Origin: Loxodes magnus
Taxonomy: Eukaryota; Ciliophora; Karyorelictea; Loxodida; Loxodidae
NCBI GenBank assembly: GCA_946699065.1
Contig: CAMPDV010000518.1
Span: forward strand, 1-64,000
DNA length: 64,000 bases
Direction: 5' to 3'
The notes beneath the pieces are model-generated. The model made no database searches. It was not told the DNA's origin and saw only the letters and a program-made list of their open reading frames with translations. This document shows, one piece after another, positions 14,501 to 26,860 of this stretch. Every line of letters begins with the position of its first letter. The stretch's first letter is position 1. A program made the position numbers and the translations under genes.

Positions 14501-17500
14501 ATGAAATAATCTTTACCAAATTTATAATTTTATGCTTTATAGCAAAGAATGTTGATAGCCAAAATAAAAAACCTTTTAAAACGAAAATAAAACTTAAAAA
14601 TTCAAAAAATCACTCTCTTGCCAAACTTCTCATAAAACTGTTACTTTCTTTACCTAACTAAGAAAACAAGCTTTCAAAATAATCTACTATATGCCATGTG
14701 CTTTACTCTGGATTTTCACTCTCAGTTATTTCGATTATTTAAACGTTTGCTTCATTTTTTCTCACTTATAGTCAAATATTCTTTAGTTTGCCTTATAAAA
14801 TTGGTGGCTTAATTTCTTCTTCCTTTATCTTTTCTATCTTAACGCTTCTATTAATACTTCTGTTTTATCCAAATACAGCAGCTTTGATAAGACAGCTTTG
14901 ATCTGCTTAACTGCAAACATATCTATCAATTCCATAATCAAGTTTGGTTTTTCTAAAATTTTTAGACTCAGCAATAAACAAGAGGAGAGTAAGAAATACA
15001 AAGGTGGCTTTATTCATTATGATAGAAGTTTGATATTTCGCACTTTAAAGGAAGAAGGGTTTCATAACTAGTCGTTTATAATGATGATTGCATAAAGTGT
15101 TAAAACAAAAACTAACCCCTTAAATAACCACTTTAATGATTATAATTCTTTATTATTTTCCTTTTTTATAGTTTTTAAGGATGCTTATGCTTATTAGTTT
15201 TTTATTAAACTTATGCTTTTGATTTATTTAAAGCCAAGAAGATTTGTTTAGTTGAAAATGACTTAGTTTTTTTGATAATCTAATACGTTTTTGATAGAGT
15301 TTTAATTTGTTCAATTAAAAGATATATGTTTTGCTTCTAAAGGATTTTATTATAAATCTCTAGTCTTTTTATTTTTTAATATTACTAAGCTTGATTTAGA
15401 GATTTTTAGTTAAGTCCAATGATATAGTTGAGAGTTATTAAGTTTATATGAGTTTTTTGCTTAATTAAAGTGTTTATTAGATGAAGGTTTTATGTTTTTT
15501 CCTCTTTTTAATATCTTAAAGTTTCCAAATTATGGTTACATGACCTAGAACCAAATTAACATTGCGTTGAAATATCTTAGCAAAATGAAGGATATTTTTG
15601 TATGCTTCAATACTGCCTAAGATCCATATATAACAATATGTTTAGGAAACTGTATCTCATAACTAATTAACAAAAGCTTCCTTAATGAATCAAGGATAGA
15701 GTATATAAGCATTCAATAATTCAACCCTTATTAAGATATTTTATAGCTCTCTAATTTGGCAGATAGGTTTGTGCTAATTAACTTGAATCATATTAAGAAA
15801 AACCTACCTAGATGATCTCTTTTTGTTGTAAAAAGGTCCAATTTATAGATTAAGTTATCAACCTAAAGAAGTAAGAATGGGATTTTAAAATATTGCACCA
15901 ATTATTTCAAATGGGGGAATTTTCAGCTAGCTAAATAGCTCATTCTCCTTTTATTGTAGAAAATTAAGATGGTTAGTACGATTTTTCACCTTTGAACGAA
16001 ATTACTTTTGGTTAAGTTTATGTTACTTATGTATAAAACAAGAGATATAGCTGCATATCAAGAGCTAAAGTATTGCGATAGAGATGATAAGTTTTCTATA
16101 ATAGAGACTCAATGTTTAGCTGCAGTTATCTATGAGCTTAGAAAAATATAGAATTAACTGATCTGAAGAAACTGAACATACTCTAGACATCGATGCAATG
16201 AAGTAAACTTTAATGCAGCAAAAAGTAATTCAGCTCAAAAACTATGTCGTTTTCTTTTTATGAAGTCCAATGCTTTATCTAATTGAAACAAAAAGTAATG
16301 CTAATAATGTAATTCTAATTTTTTCAATTTTCAATGAAATAATCTTTACCAAATTTATAATTTTATGCTTTATAGCAAAGAATGTTGATAGCCAAAATAA
16401 AAAACCTTTTAAAACGAAAATAAAACTTAAAAATTCAAAAAATCACTCTCTTGCCAAACTTCTCATAAAACTGTTACTTTCTTTACCTAACTAAGAAAAC
16501 AAGCTTTCAAAATAATCTACTATATGCCATGTGCTTTACTCTGGATTTTCACTCTCAGTTATTTCGATTATTTAAACGTTTGCTTCATTTTTTCTCACTT
16601 ATAGTCAAATATTCTTTAGTTTGCCTTATAAAATTGGTGGCTTAATTTCTTCTTCCTTTATCTTTTCTATCTTAACGCTTCTATTAATACTTCTGTTTTA
16701 TCCAAATACAGCAGCTTTGATAAGACAGCTTTGATCTGCTTAACTGCAAACATATCTATCAATTCCATAATCAAGTTTGGTTTTTCTAAAATTTTTAGAC
16801 TCAGCAATAAACAAGAGGAGAGTAAGAAATACAAAGGTGGCTTTATTCATTATGATAGAAGTTTGATATTTCGCACTTTAAAGGAAGAAGGGTTTCATAA
16901 CTAGTCGTTTATAATGATGATTGCATAAAGTGTTAAAACAAAAACTAACCCCTTAAATAACCACTTTAATGATTATAATTCTTTATTATTTTCCTTTTTT
17001 ATAGTTTTTAAGGATGCTTATGCTTATTAGTTTTTTATTAAACTTATGCTTTTGATTTATTTAAAGCCAAGAAGATTTGTTTAGTTGAAAATGACTTAGT
17101 TTTTTTGATAATCTAATACGTTTTTGATAGAGTTTTAATTTGTTCAATTAAAAGATATATGTTTTGCTTCTAAAGGATTTTATTATAAATCTCTAGTCTT
17201 TTTATTTTTTAATATTACTAAGCTTGATTTAGAGATTTTTAGTTAAGTCCAATGATATAGTTGAGAGTTATTAAGTTTATATGAGTTTTTTGCTTAATTA
17301 AAGTGTTTATTAGATGAAGGTTTTATGTTTTTTCCTCTTTTTAATATCTTAAAGTTTCCAAATTATGGTTACATGACCTAGAACCAAATTAACATTGCGT
17401 TGAAATATCTTAGCAAAATGAAGGATATTTTTGTATGCTTCAATACTGCCTAAGATCCATATATAACAATATGTTTAGGAAACTGTATCTCATAACTAAT

Positions 17501-20500
17501 TAACAAAAGCTTCCTTAATGAATCAAGGATAGAGTATATAAGCATTCAATAATTCAACCCTTATTAAGATATTTTATAGCTCTCTAATTTGGCAGATAGG
17601 TTTGTGCTAATTAACTTGAATCATATTAAGAAAAACCTACCTAGATGATCTCTTTTTGTTGTAAAAAGGTCCAATTTATAGATTAAGTTATCAACCTAAA
17701 GAAGTAAGAATGGGATTTTAAAATATTGCACCAATTATTTCAAATGGGGGAATTTTCAGCTAGCTAAATAGCTCATTCTCCTTTTATTGTAGAAAATTAA
17801 GATGGTTAGTACGATTTTTCACCTTTGAACGAAATTACTTTTGGTTAAGTTTATGTTACTTATGTATAAAACAAGAGATATAGCTGCATATCAAGAGCTA
17901 AAGTATTGCGATAGAGATGATAAGTTTTCTATAATAGAGACTCAATGTTTAGCTGCAGTTATCTATGAGCTTAGAAAAATATAGAATTAACTGATCTGAA
18001 GAAACTGAACATACTCTAGACATCGATGCAATGAAGTAAACTTTAATGCAGCAAAAAGTAATTCAGCTCAAAAACTATGTCGTTTTCTTTTTATGAAGTC
18101 CAATGCTTTATCTAATTGAAACAAAAAGTAATGCTAATAATGTAATTCTAATTTTTTCAATTTTCAATGAAATAATCTTTACCAAATTTATAATTTTATG
18201 CTTTATAGCAAAGAATGTTGATAGCCAAAATAAAAAACCTTTTAAAACGAAAATAAAACTTAAAAATTCAAAAAATCACTCTCTTGCCAAACTTCTCATA
18301 AAACTGTTACTTTCTTTACCTAACTAAGAAAACAAGCTTTCAAAATAATCTACTATATGCCATGTGCTTTACTCTGGATTTTCACTCTCAGTTATTTCGA
18401 TTATTTAAACGTTTGCTTCATTTTTTCTCACTTATAGTCAAATATTCTTTAGTTTGCCTTATAAAATTGGTGGCTTAATTTCTTCTTCCTTTATCTTTTC
18501 TATCTTAACGCTTCTATTAATACTTCTGTTTTATCCAAATACAGCAGCTTTGATAAGACAGCTTTGATCTGCTTAACTGCAAACATATCTATCAATTCCA
18601 TAATCAAGTTTGGTTTTTCTAAAATTTTTAGACTCAGCAATAAACAAGAGGAGAGTAAGAAATACAAAGGTGGCTTTATTCATTATGATAGAAGTTTGAT
18701 ATTTCGCACTTTAAAGGAAGAAGGGTTTCATAACTAGTCGTTTATAATGATGATTGCATAAAGTGTTAAAACAAAAACTAACCCCTTAAATAACCACTTT
18801 AATGATTATAATTCTTTATTATTTTCCTTTTTTATAGTTTTTAAGGATGCTTATGCTTATTAGTTTTTTATTAAACTTATGCTTTTGATTTATTTAAAGC
18901 CAAGAAGATTTGTTTAGTTGAAAATGACTTAGTTTTTTTGATAATCTAATACGTTTTTGATAGAGTTTTAATTTGTTCAATTAAAAGATATATGTTTTGC
19001 TTCTAAAGGATTTTATTATAAATCTCTAGTCTTTTTATTTTTTAATATTACTAAGCTTGATTTAGAGATTTTTAGTTAAGTCCAATGATATAGTTGAGAG
19101 TTATTAAGTTTATATGAGTTTTTTGCTTAATTAAAGTGTTTATTAGATGAAGGTTTTATGTTTTTTCCTCTTTTTAATATCTTAAAGTTTCCAAATTATG
19201 GTTACATGACCTAGAACCAAATTAACATTGCGTTGAAATATCTTAGCAAAATGAAGGATATTTTTGTATGCTTCAATACTGCCTAAGATCCATATATAAC
19301 AATATGTTTAGGAAACTGTATCTCATAACTAATTAACAAAAGCTTCCTTAATGAATCAAGGATAGAGTATATAAGCATTCAATAATTCAACCCTTATTAA
19401 GATATTTTATAGCTCTCTAATTTGGCAGATAGGTTTGTGCTAATTAACTTGAATCATATTAAGAAAAACCTACCTAGATGATCTCTTTTTGTTGTAAAAA
19501 GGTCCAATTTATAGATTAAGTTATCAACCTAAAGAAGTAAGAATGGGATTTTAAAATATTGCACCAATTATTTCAAATGGGGGAATTTTCAGCTAGCTAA
19601 ATAGCTCATTCTCCTTTTATTGTAGAAAATTAAGATGGTTAGTACGATTTTTCACCTTTGAACGAAATTACTTTTGGTTAAGTTTATGTTACTTATGTAT
19701 AAAACAAGAGATATAGCTGCATATCAAGAGCTAAAGTATTGCGATAGAGATGATAAGTTTTCTATAATAGAGACTCAATGTTTAGCTGCAGTTATCTATG
19801 AGCTTAGAAAAATATAGAATTAACTGATCTGAAGAAACTGAACATACTCTAGACATCGATGCAATGAAGTAAACTTTAATGCAGCAAAAAGTAATTCAGC
19901 TCAAAAACTATGTCGTTTTCTTTTTATGAAGTCCAATGCTTTATCTAATTGAAACAAAAAGTAATGCTAATAATGTAATTCTAATTTTTTCAATTTTCAA
20001 TGAAATAATCTTTACCAAATTTATAATTTTATGCTTTATAGCAAAGAATGTTGATAGCCAAAATAAAAAACCTTTTAAAACGAAAATAAAACTTAAAAAT
20101 TCAAAAAATCACTCTCTTGCCAAACTTCTCATAAAACTGTTACTTTCTTTACCTAACTAAGAAAACAAGCTTTCAAAATAATCTACTATATGCCATGTGC
20201 TTTACTCTGGATTTTCACTCTCAGTTATTTCGATTATTTAAACGTTTGCTTCATTTTTTCTCACTTATAGTCAAATATTCTTTAGTTTGCCTTATAAAAT
20301 TGGTGGCTTAATTTCTTCTTCCTTTATCTTTTCTATCTTAACGCTTCTATTAATACTTCTGTTTTATCCAAATACAGCAGCTTTGATAAGACAGCTTTGA
20401 TCTGCTTAACTGCAAACATATCTATCAATTCCATAATCAAGTTTGGTTTTTCTAAAATTTTTAGACTCAGCAATAAACAAGAGGAGAGTAAGAAATACAA

Positions 20501-23256
20501 AGGTGGCTTTATTCATTATGATAGAAGTTTGATATTTCGCACTTTAAAGGAAGAAGGGTTTCATAACTAGTCGTTTATAATGATGATTGCATAAAGTGTT
20601 AAAACAAAAACTAACCCCTTAAATAACCACTTTAATGATTATAATTCTTTATTATTTTCCTTTTTTATAGTTTTTAAGGATGCTTATGCTTATTAGTTTT
20701 TTATTAAACTTATGCTTTTGATTTATTTAAAGCCAAGAAGATTTGTTTAGTTGAAAATGACTTAGTTTTTTTGATAATCTAATACGTTTTTGATAGAGTT
20801 TTAATTTGTTCAATTAAAAGATATATGTTTTGCTTCTAAAGGATTTTATTATAAATCTCTAGTCTTTTTATTTTTTAATATTACTAAGCTTGATTTAGAG
20901 ATTTTTAGTTAAGTCCAATGATATAGTTGAGAGTTATTAAGTTTATATGAGTTTTTTGCTTAATTAAAGTGTTTATTAGATGAAGGTTTTATGTTTTTTC
21001 CTCTTTTTAATATCTTAAAGTTTCCAAATTATGGTTACATGACCTAGAACCAAATTAACATTGCGTTGAAATATCTTAGCAAAATGAAGGATATTTTTGT
21101 ATGCTTCAATACTGCCTAAGATCCATATATAACAATATGTTTAGGAAACTGTATCTCATAACTAATTAACAAAAGCTTCCTTAATGAATCAAGGATAGAG
21201 TATATAAGCATTCAATAATTCAACCCTTATTAAGATATTTTATAGCTCTCTAATTTGGCAGATAGGTTTGTGCTAATTAACTTGAATCATATTAAGAAAA
21301 ACCTACCTAGATGATCTCTTTTTGTTGTAAAAAGGTCCAATTTATAGATTAAGTTATCAACCTAAAGAAGTAAGAATGGGATTTTAAAATATTGCACCAA
21401 TTATTTCAAATGGGGGAATTTTCAGCTAGCTAAATAGCTCATTCTCCTTTTATTGTAGAAAATTAAGATGGTTAGTACGATTTTTCACCTTTGAACGAAA
21501 TTACTTTTGGTTAAGTTTATGTTACTTATGTATAAAACAAGAGATATAGCTGCATATCAAGAGCTAAAGTATTGCGATAGAGATGATAAGTTTTCTATAA
21601 TAGAGACTCAATGTTTAGCTGCAGTTATCTATGAGCTTAGAAAAATATAGAATTAACTGATCTGAAGAAACTGAACATACTCTAGACATCGATGCAATGA
21701 AGTAAACTTTAATGCAGCAAAAAGTAATTCAGCTCAAAAACTATGTCGTTTTCTTTTTATGAAGTCCAATGCTTTATCTAATTGAAACAAAAAGTAATGC
21801 TAATAATGTAATTCTAATTTTTTCAATTTTCAATGAAATAATCTTTACCAAATTTATAATTTTATGCTTTATAGCAAAGAATGTTGATAGCCAAAATAAA
21901 AAACCTTTTAAAACGAAAATAAAACTTAAAAATTCAAAAAATCACTCTCTTGCCAAACTTCTCATAAAACTGTTACTTTCTTTACCTAACTAAGAAAACA
22001 AGCTTTCAAAATAATCTACTATATGCCATGTGCTTTACTCTGGATTTTCACTCTCAGTTATTTCGATTATTTAAACGTTTGCTTCATTTTTTCTCACTTA
22101 TAGTCAAATATTCTTTAGTTTGCCTTATAAAATTGGTGGCTTAATTTCTTCTTCCTTTATCTTTTCTATCTTAACGCTTCTATTAATACTTCTGTTTTAT
22201 CCAAATACAGCAGCTTTGATAAGACAGCTTTGATCTGCTTAACTGCAAACATATCTATCAATTCCATAATCAAGTTTGGTTTTTCTAAAATTTTTAGACT
22301 CAGCAATAAACAAGAGGAGAGTAAGAAATACAAAGGTGGCTTTATTCATTATGATAGAAGTTTGATATTTCGCACTTTAAAGGAAGAAGGGTTTCATAAC
22401 TAGTCGTTTATAATGATGATTGCATAAAGTGTTAAAACAAAAACTAACCCCTTAAATAACCACTTTAATGATTATAATTCTTTATTATTTTCCTTTTTTA
22501 TAGTTTTTAAGGATGCTTATGCTTATTAGTTTTTTATTAAACTTATGCTTTTGATTTATTTAAAGCCAAGAAGATTTGTTTAGTTGAAAATGACTTAGTT
22601 TTTTTGATAATCTAATACGTTTTTGATAGAGTTTTAATTTGTTCAATTAAAAGATATATGTTTTGCTTCTAAAGGATTTTATTATAAATCTCTAGTCTTT
22701 TTATTTTTTAATATTACTAAGCTTGATTTAGAGATTTTTAGTTAAGTCCAATGATATAGTTGAGAGTTATTAAGTTTATATGAGTTTTTTGCTTAATTAA
22801 AGTGTTTATTAGATGAAGGTTTTATGTTTTTTCCTCTTTTTAATATCTTAAAGTTTCCAAATTATGGTTACATGACCTAGAACCAAATTAACATTGCGTT
22901 GAAATATCTTAGCAAAATGAAGGATATTTTTGTATGCTTCAATACTGCCTAAGATCCATATATAACAATATGTTTAGGAAACTGTATCTCATAACTAATT
23001 AACAAAAGCTTCCTTAATGAATCAAGGATAGAGTATATAAGCATTCAATAATTCAACCCTTATTAAGATATTTTATAGCTCTCTAATTTGGCAGATAGGT
23101 TTGTGCTAATTAACTTGAATCATATTAAGAAAAACCTACCTAGATGATCTCTTTTTGTTGTAAAAAGGTCCAATTTATAGATTAAGTTATCAACCTAAAG
23201 AAGTAAGAATGGGATTTTAAAATATTGCACCAATTATTTCAAATGGGGGAATTTTC

Positions 23257-24000
23257 AGCTAGCTAAATAGCTCATTCTCCTTTTATTGTAGAAAATTAAG
23301 ATGGTTAGTACGATTTTTCACCTTTGAACGAAATTACTTTTGGTTAAGTTTATGTTACTTATGTATAAAACAAGAGATATAGCTGCATATCAAGAGCTAA
23401 AGTATTGCGATAGAGATGATAAGTTTTCTATAATAGAGACTCAATGTTTAGCTGCAGTTATCTATGAGCTTAGAAAAATATAGAATTAACTGATCTGAAG
23501 AAACTGAACATACTCTAGACATCGATGCAATGAAGTAAACTTTAATGCAGCAAAAAGTAATTCAGCTCAAAAACTATGTCGTTTTCTTTTTATGAAGTCC
23601 AATGCTTTATCTAATTGAAACAAAAAGTAATGCTAATAATGTAATTCTAATTTTTTCAATTTTCAATGAAATAATCTTTACCAAATTTATAATTTTATGC
23701 TTTATAGCAAAGAATGTTGATAGCCAAAATAAAAAACCTTTTAAAACGAAAATAAAACTTAAAAATTCAAAAAATCACTCTCTTGCCAAACTTCTCATAA
23801 AACTGTTACTTTCTTTACCTAACTAAGAAAACAAGCTTTCAAAATAATCTACTATATGCCATGTGCTTTACTCTGGATTTTCACTCTCAGTTATTTCGAT
23901 TATTTAAACGTTTGCTTCATTTTTTCTCACTTATAGTCAAATATTCTTTAGTTTGCCTTATAAAATTGGTGGCTTAATTTCTTCTTCCTTTATCTTTTCT
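23257..24000. repeat. Truncated last satellite copy (first 744 bp of the unit)
   Basis: Copy 13 matches the unit up to TATCTTTTCT at 24000. The sequence then changes abruptly to the interior of a LINE endonuclease reading on the other strand. The break is sharp, with no target-site duplication or poly(A) visible at the joint. Confidence 0.9.
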
Positions 24001-24425
24001 TTGTTGCTTAAAGTTTGAATTTTTTCACTTATTTATGGAATTACTCATATTATTAGTTGTCTTTTGCCACAGTTGCGTATAAATTTATCACTGCCGGTTT
24101 TCTCCTTATTTTAATGGTCATCACTCTCGCTTCTTCGTAAAGCTTCATTTGGTTTTCTTCATTCCTTACTTCTAAGATCTCCTCAAATATGTCGTTGCTT
24201 ATATAGAATGCTACTCCTTTCCTTTTTTTTTACCCGACATTCATTAAGTTTTTATATCCTGCTATATTTCACATTTCTTTTTAGTTTTCAATTAAAATCT
24301 CTTATATTGCCATTATGTGGATATATTTTTGAGTCATGAATTTGGCTAGTGCCTCTTTTGCTCTTATAACTCCACTAATATTTGCTCTCCTTATTTTTAT
24401 GACTTTTCTTATTCTTCTTTTTCAC
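24001..24425 (-). mobile_element. LINE apurinic-like endonuclease fragment, cut by the satellite
   Basis: With UAR=Gln, the minus strand from about 24400 to 24001 reads as an exonuclease-endonuclease-phosphatase domain of a non-LTR retrotransposon. In order it shows RRANISGVIR, then KYIHIMAIQE (the catalytic QE motif), then GYKNLM, KGVAFYISND, EEARVMTIKI and VINLYATVAK (the usual vYaP strand, here with V for P). The domain stops at the satellite junction before the GDFN and SDH motifs, so the C-terminal half of the endonuclease and all of the reverse transcriptase are missing. A 3' loss is not the usual 5' truncation of LINE insertion, so the break followed insertion. The frame is open through the preserved part. 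The clade is not assignable from this piece. Confidence 0.75.
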
Positions 24426-24960
24426 CCTTTTCCTCTATTTCCTCTTCATCTCTTTATTCTTTTATTCATCTTCCTATTCCATCTTTCTTTTATCTTATCT
24501 ATCATTCTCTGCTTCCCTATTCTCTTAATTATTAGTTATTTCCCCTTTTTTATATTTTACCACTTATTATCTATATTTTCTTTCTTCTTATCTATTCTAT
24601 TCTTCTTCTTTTGCCTTTTCTTATTAATTTTTATTGCGTAAGTTTTCATTTTTGTTTTTCGGTTTCTTAACATAGTAAATTCTAATTGACTTGTTTCATT
24701 TTGCTTCTTACTTTTCACTTTTTTCTAGCATTTTTTTTTCTTCTTGAACTTGTTCTATTTCTTTTTGTTATTTTTCTTAATTAACGCTTTTCCTTACATA
24801 CTACATTATGCTATTTTATTTTTTTCATATTCTTCTGTTATATTTTAGCTTTTTTACCATCACTTATCCTATCCTATCCTATCCTTTTCTCTGATTTTTT
24901 TTATATTATATCTTATTGTATAATTGTTTGTTTTCTATTTTATTTAGTTCTATGAACATT
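24426..24960 (-). mobile_element. Lys/Glu-rich region upstream of the LINE endonuclease
   Basis: The plus strand is almost all pyrimidine; read on the minus strand it gives a very Lys/Glu/Gln-rich, coiled-coil-like peptide (for example EEKKMLEKSEKQE). It lies directly 5' of the endonuclease, but its best frame differs from the endonuclease frame. It is either a decayed ORF2 leader or simple purine-rich DNA. A hydrophobic plus-strand ORF at 24336-24641 is its mirror image, not a protein. Confidence 0.4.
24866..24885. repeat. Pentanucleotide microsatellite (ATCCT)n
   Basis: About four perfect tandem ATCCT units lie within the pyrimidine-rich tract. Confidence 0.85.
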
Positions 24961-26370
24961 TCTCTATCCCTCTGCCTTACATATGTCCAATTCAATTTTG
25001 ATGAAAAATAATTCTTATTTATCATTTAGAATAAAAAGGCTTTTTATTATTTAATTGTTTAGTTATTTTAATTATTTTCCTATTATCCTCGTTTTATTTC
25101 CTTCTCTTCTTCCCTTGTTCCTCTATAATCAATTACTCTCCTTCTTCAATTATATAATAATTCATATTTTCTTATAAACAGTACATAATCAAGGAGTCCT
25201 CAATTTGATTGGACTTATTTAAGCCTTATTGTATTTTGATATTGTAATTTGAAACTTAGAAGACAAAACCAACCTTTTAGGATTTAAATTCATTAACTTC
25301 GATAATAGTCATGCATGTTGAAAATGGACAGGGTATTTATTCTGGTATCTAATTCGGAAAGAATTATGGAGAGTATAATAAACGAATTTAGCAGAATTTT
25401 TAGAAGATATAATTAAATATAAATATTTTTAAATTTGAATCTATATCATGTTTGAAGAAGAAAGGGAAATATACTAAGCTAGATTTAGAAATTAATGAGA
25501 AACTAATTCTTTAAAATTGTAAGTCATTAACTTAAGTGTGCTATTACATTCAAAAAGTACCTCATATTAAACTGTAGAGAAGCAGGATTTAAATATCTAG
25601 CCGCAATAAAGAAAGCTTTTTTATTGTTAAGGTATAAAAATGTGACACTTTTACACTTTAAAACCTTTGTTAACTCTTTACTATACTAAATGAATATAAA
25701 GGAGAATTAGTAACTTAAGATGTTTAAAAAGGTATTATAACAGTCTTAAACAAACTGACTTAAAGGAGATTTTAATTAAAAAAACTTTCTAAACTGAACC
25801 TGAATCTTTTAAGGAATTGTGATATCTATATTTGAATTGATTTCGTTTTAAACATATTATGGCTATTATACTTTTAAATATTTTTTACAAAATCATTAAA
25901 GAAATCTCAAAAACAAATTAATTTGACAATAAGAAAAATTTTAAAATAACTGAAAGGAAAGTAACTAAAACTATAGGGAAGTTAAGAAATTTCTCAGTTT
26001 TATAATATTGATTTAAGTGACAAAATAAAAAAACAGAAATATATTTGGTAAGCATGCTAAAACTAAAAATAAGCTAGATTTTATAGAGGTTCAATTCAAC
26101 TAATTAAATAATACTTCAGCCTATATTTAGGCTAAATAATTTTATAGTTTGTTTTAATTTCCAAAATTAACGTATCGAAACTTAATAAGCATTATATAAG
26201 AGAAATTATTAGCATATATAAATAAGAAATCAATCTTATATTTTTCGGGAAAAAATATAAGACATCACTTCTCTATTGACATTCCTAAATGTAAAAGTGG
26301 TTAATATATTTATTATGGCCATGATATAATATAAATTTAATATATATAATTCATTTTTAAAATTGATTTT
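24961..26370. other. AT-rich gap without an assignable gene
   Basis: Several frames stay open because only UGA stops, and a stretch near 25310-25750 (+) has protein-like composition in two frames. None has a recognisable motif or a clean Met-to-UGA gene structure. It may be decayed transposon sequence between the two LINE pieces. Confidence 0.35.
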
Positions 26371-26537
26371 GGTTTCTAGTCGACCGAGTAGGCAATCCAG
26401 TGCAATCATGTCTGCACTACAAGTACTCTCTTGCAATAGATGCCAACACAAACAATTAAGGACAGGCTCATTGTGTGATAAGCCTTACTTTTTTGAGGGT
26501 TCTTTCTATCGGTACGAGAAGTCGACTAGAGGGAACC
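26371..26537. ncRNA. Candidate 167-nt structured RNA or miniature inverted-repeat element
   Basis: This island is visibly richer in G+C than the surrounding DNA. It is closed by inverted repeats TCTAGTCGAC (26375-26384) and GTCGACTAGA (26521-26530), extended by GGTT (26371-26374) against AACC (26534-26537) with a 3-nt bulge. Inside, GAGTA (26386-26390) pairs with TACTC (26424-26428) around a hairpin AGTGCA (26399-26404) / TGCACT (26413-26418). Further on, TAAGG/CCTTA (26457-26461, 26483-26487), AGGCT/AGCCT (26464-26468, 26481-26485) and ACACAA/TTGTGT (26446-26451, 26471-26476) can pair in alternative ways. GC islands in AT-rich genomes are often structural RNAs. I could not match snRNA, SRP, RNase P or 5S motifs. 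A MITE with terminal inverted repeats, or a short coding exon (frames are open on both strands), are alternatives. The strand is unknown. Confidence 0.45.
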
Positions 26538-26860
26538 AAATCCAGAATTCAGAGTTATCCTGATTTTAAATGTCGCTATTCTAATCAGGAATTAGAAAAA
26601 AACAAAGACATACTGAGATCACAAATAACTATTATTTAGAGAAATTTAACCTGATTGGGTAATTTGACACAAATATAGAATGATCTCTAACTCCAGCTTT
26701 TGGAATAATTACAAGAATTTAAAGAGTGAAGGCAACCAATTTTAATTATAAAAACGGATAGAAGAAAAAAATAATCAAAGAGGCCAGATGAAGCTATAAA
26801 CATTTCTAGCCTATTACTAAAAATTAAATTTGGTTCTTTGTTTTTTCGTGGTGAACCAAA
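26538..26860. other. Gap between the inverted-repeat element and the LINE ORF1 remnant
   Basis: A plus-strand frame continuing from the element reads as a Gln/Leu-rich, coiled-coil-like peptide near 26560-26730, with no start or family. I see nothing else here. Confidence 0.3.

Larger units (their letters stand above)
1251..24000. repeat. 1833-bp tandem satellite array, 12.4 copies head to tail
   Basis: The unit begins AGCTAGCTAAATAGCTC. Unit starts are 1251, 3084, 4918, 6757, 8593, 10426, 12259, 14092, 15925, 17758, 19591, 21424 and 23257. Spacing is exactly 1833 from copy 5 on; copies 2-4 are 1834, 1839 and 1836. Identity is near perfect apart from homopolymer lengths, so the array is recently amplified or strongly homogenised. 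A 74-codon ATG ORF recurs in each unit (first at 1596-1820), but under this code it neither ends at its UAA nor resembles a known protein. I do not call it a gene. No rRNA, tRNA or telomere-like sequence was seen in the unit. It is a satellite of unknown function; the copy number depends on the assembly. Confidence 0.97.

Noticed and set aside
1251-24000. CRISPR array or rDNA array
   Set aside because: The unit is 1833 bp with no short repeat/spacer structure and no rRNA-like sequence. The genome is eukaryotic.
24336-24641. Hydrophobic 101-aa plus-strand ORF
   Set aside because: It is the complement of the purine-rich, Lys/Glu-coding LINE leader on the minus strand. Its Leu/Phe-only composition is typical of such shadows.
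26090-26110. Possible tRNA B box (GGTTCAATTC)
   Set aside because: No matching A box, acceptor stem or cloverleaf could be formed around it. No tRNA was found in the window.
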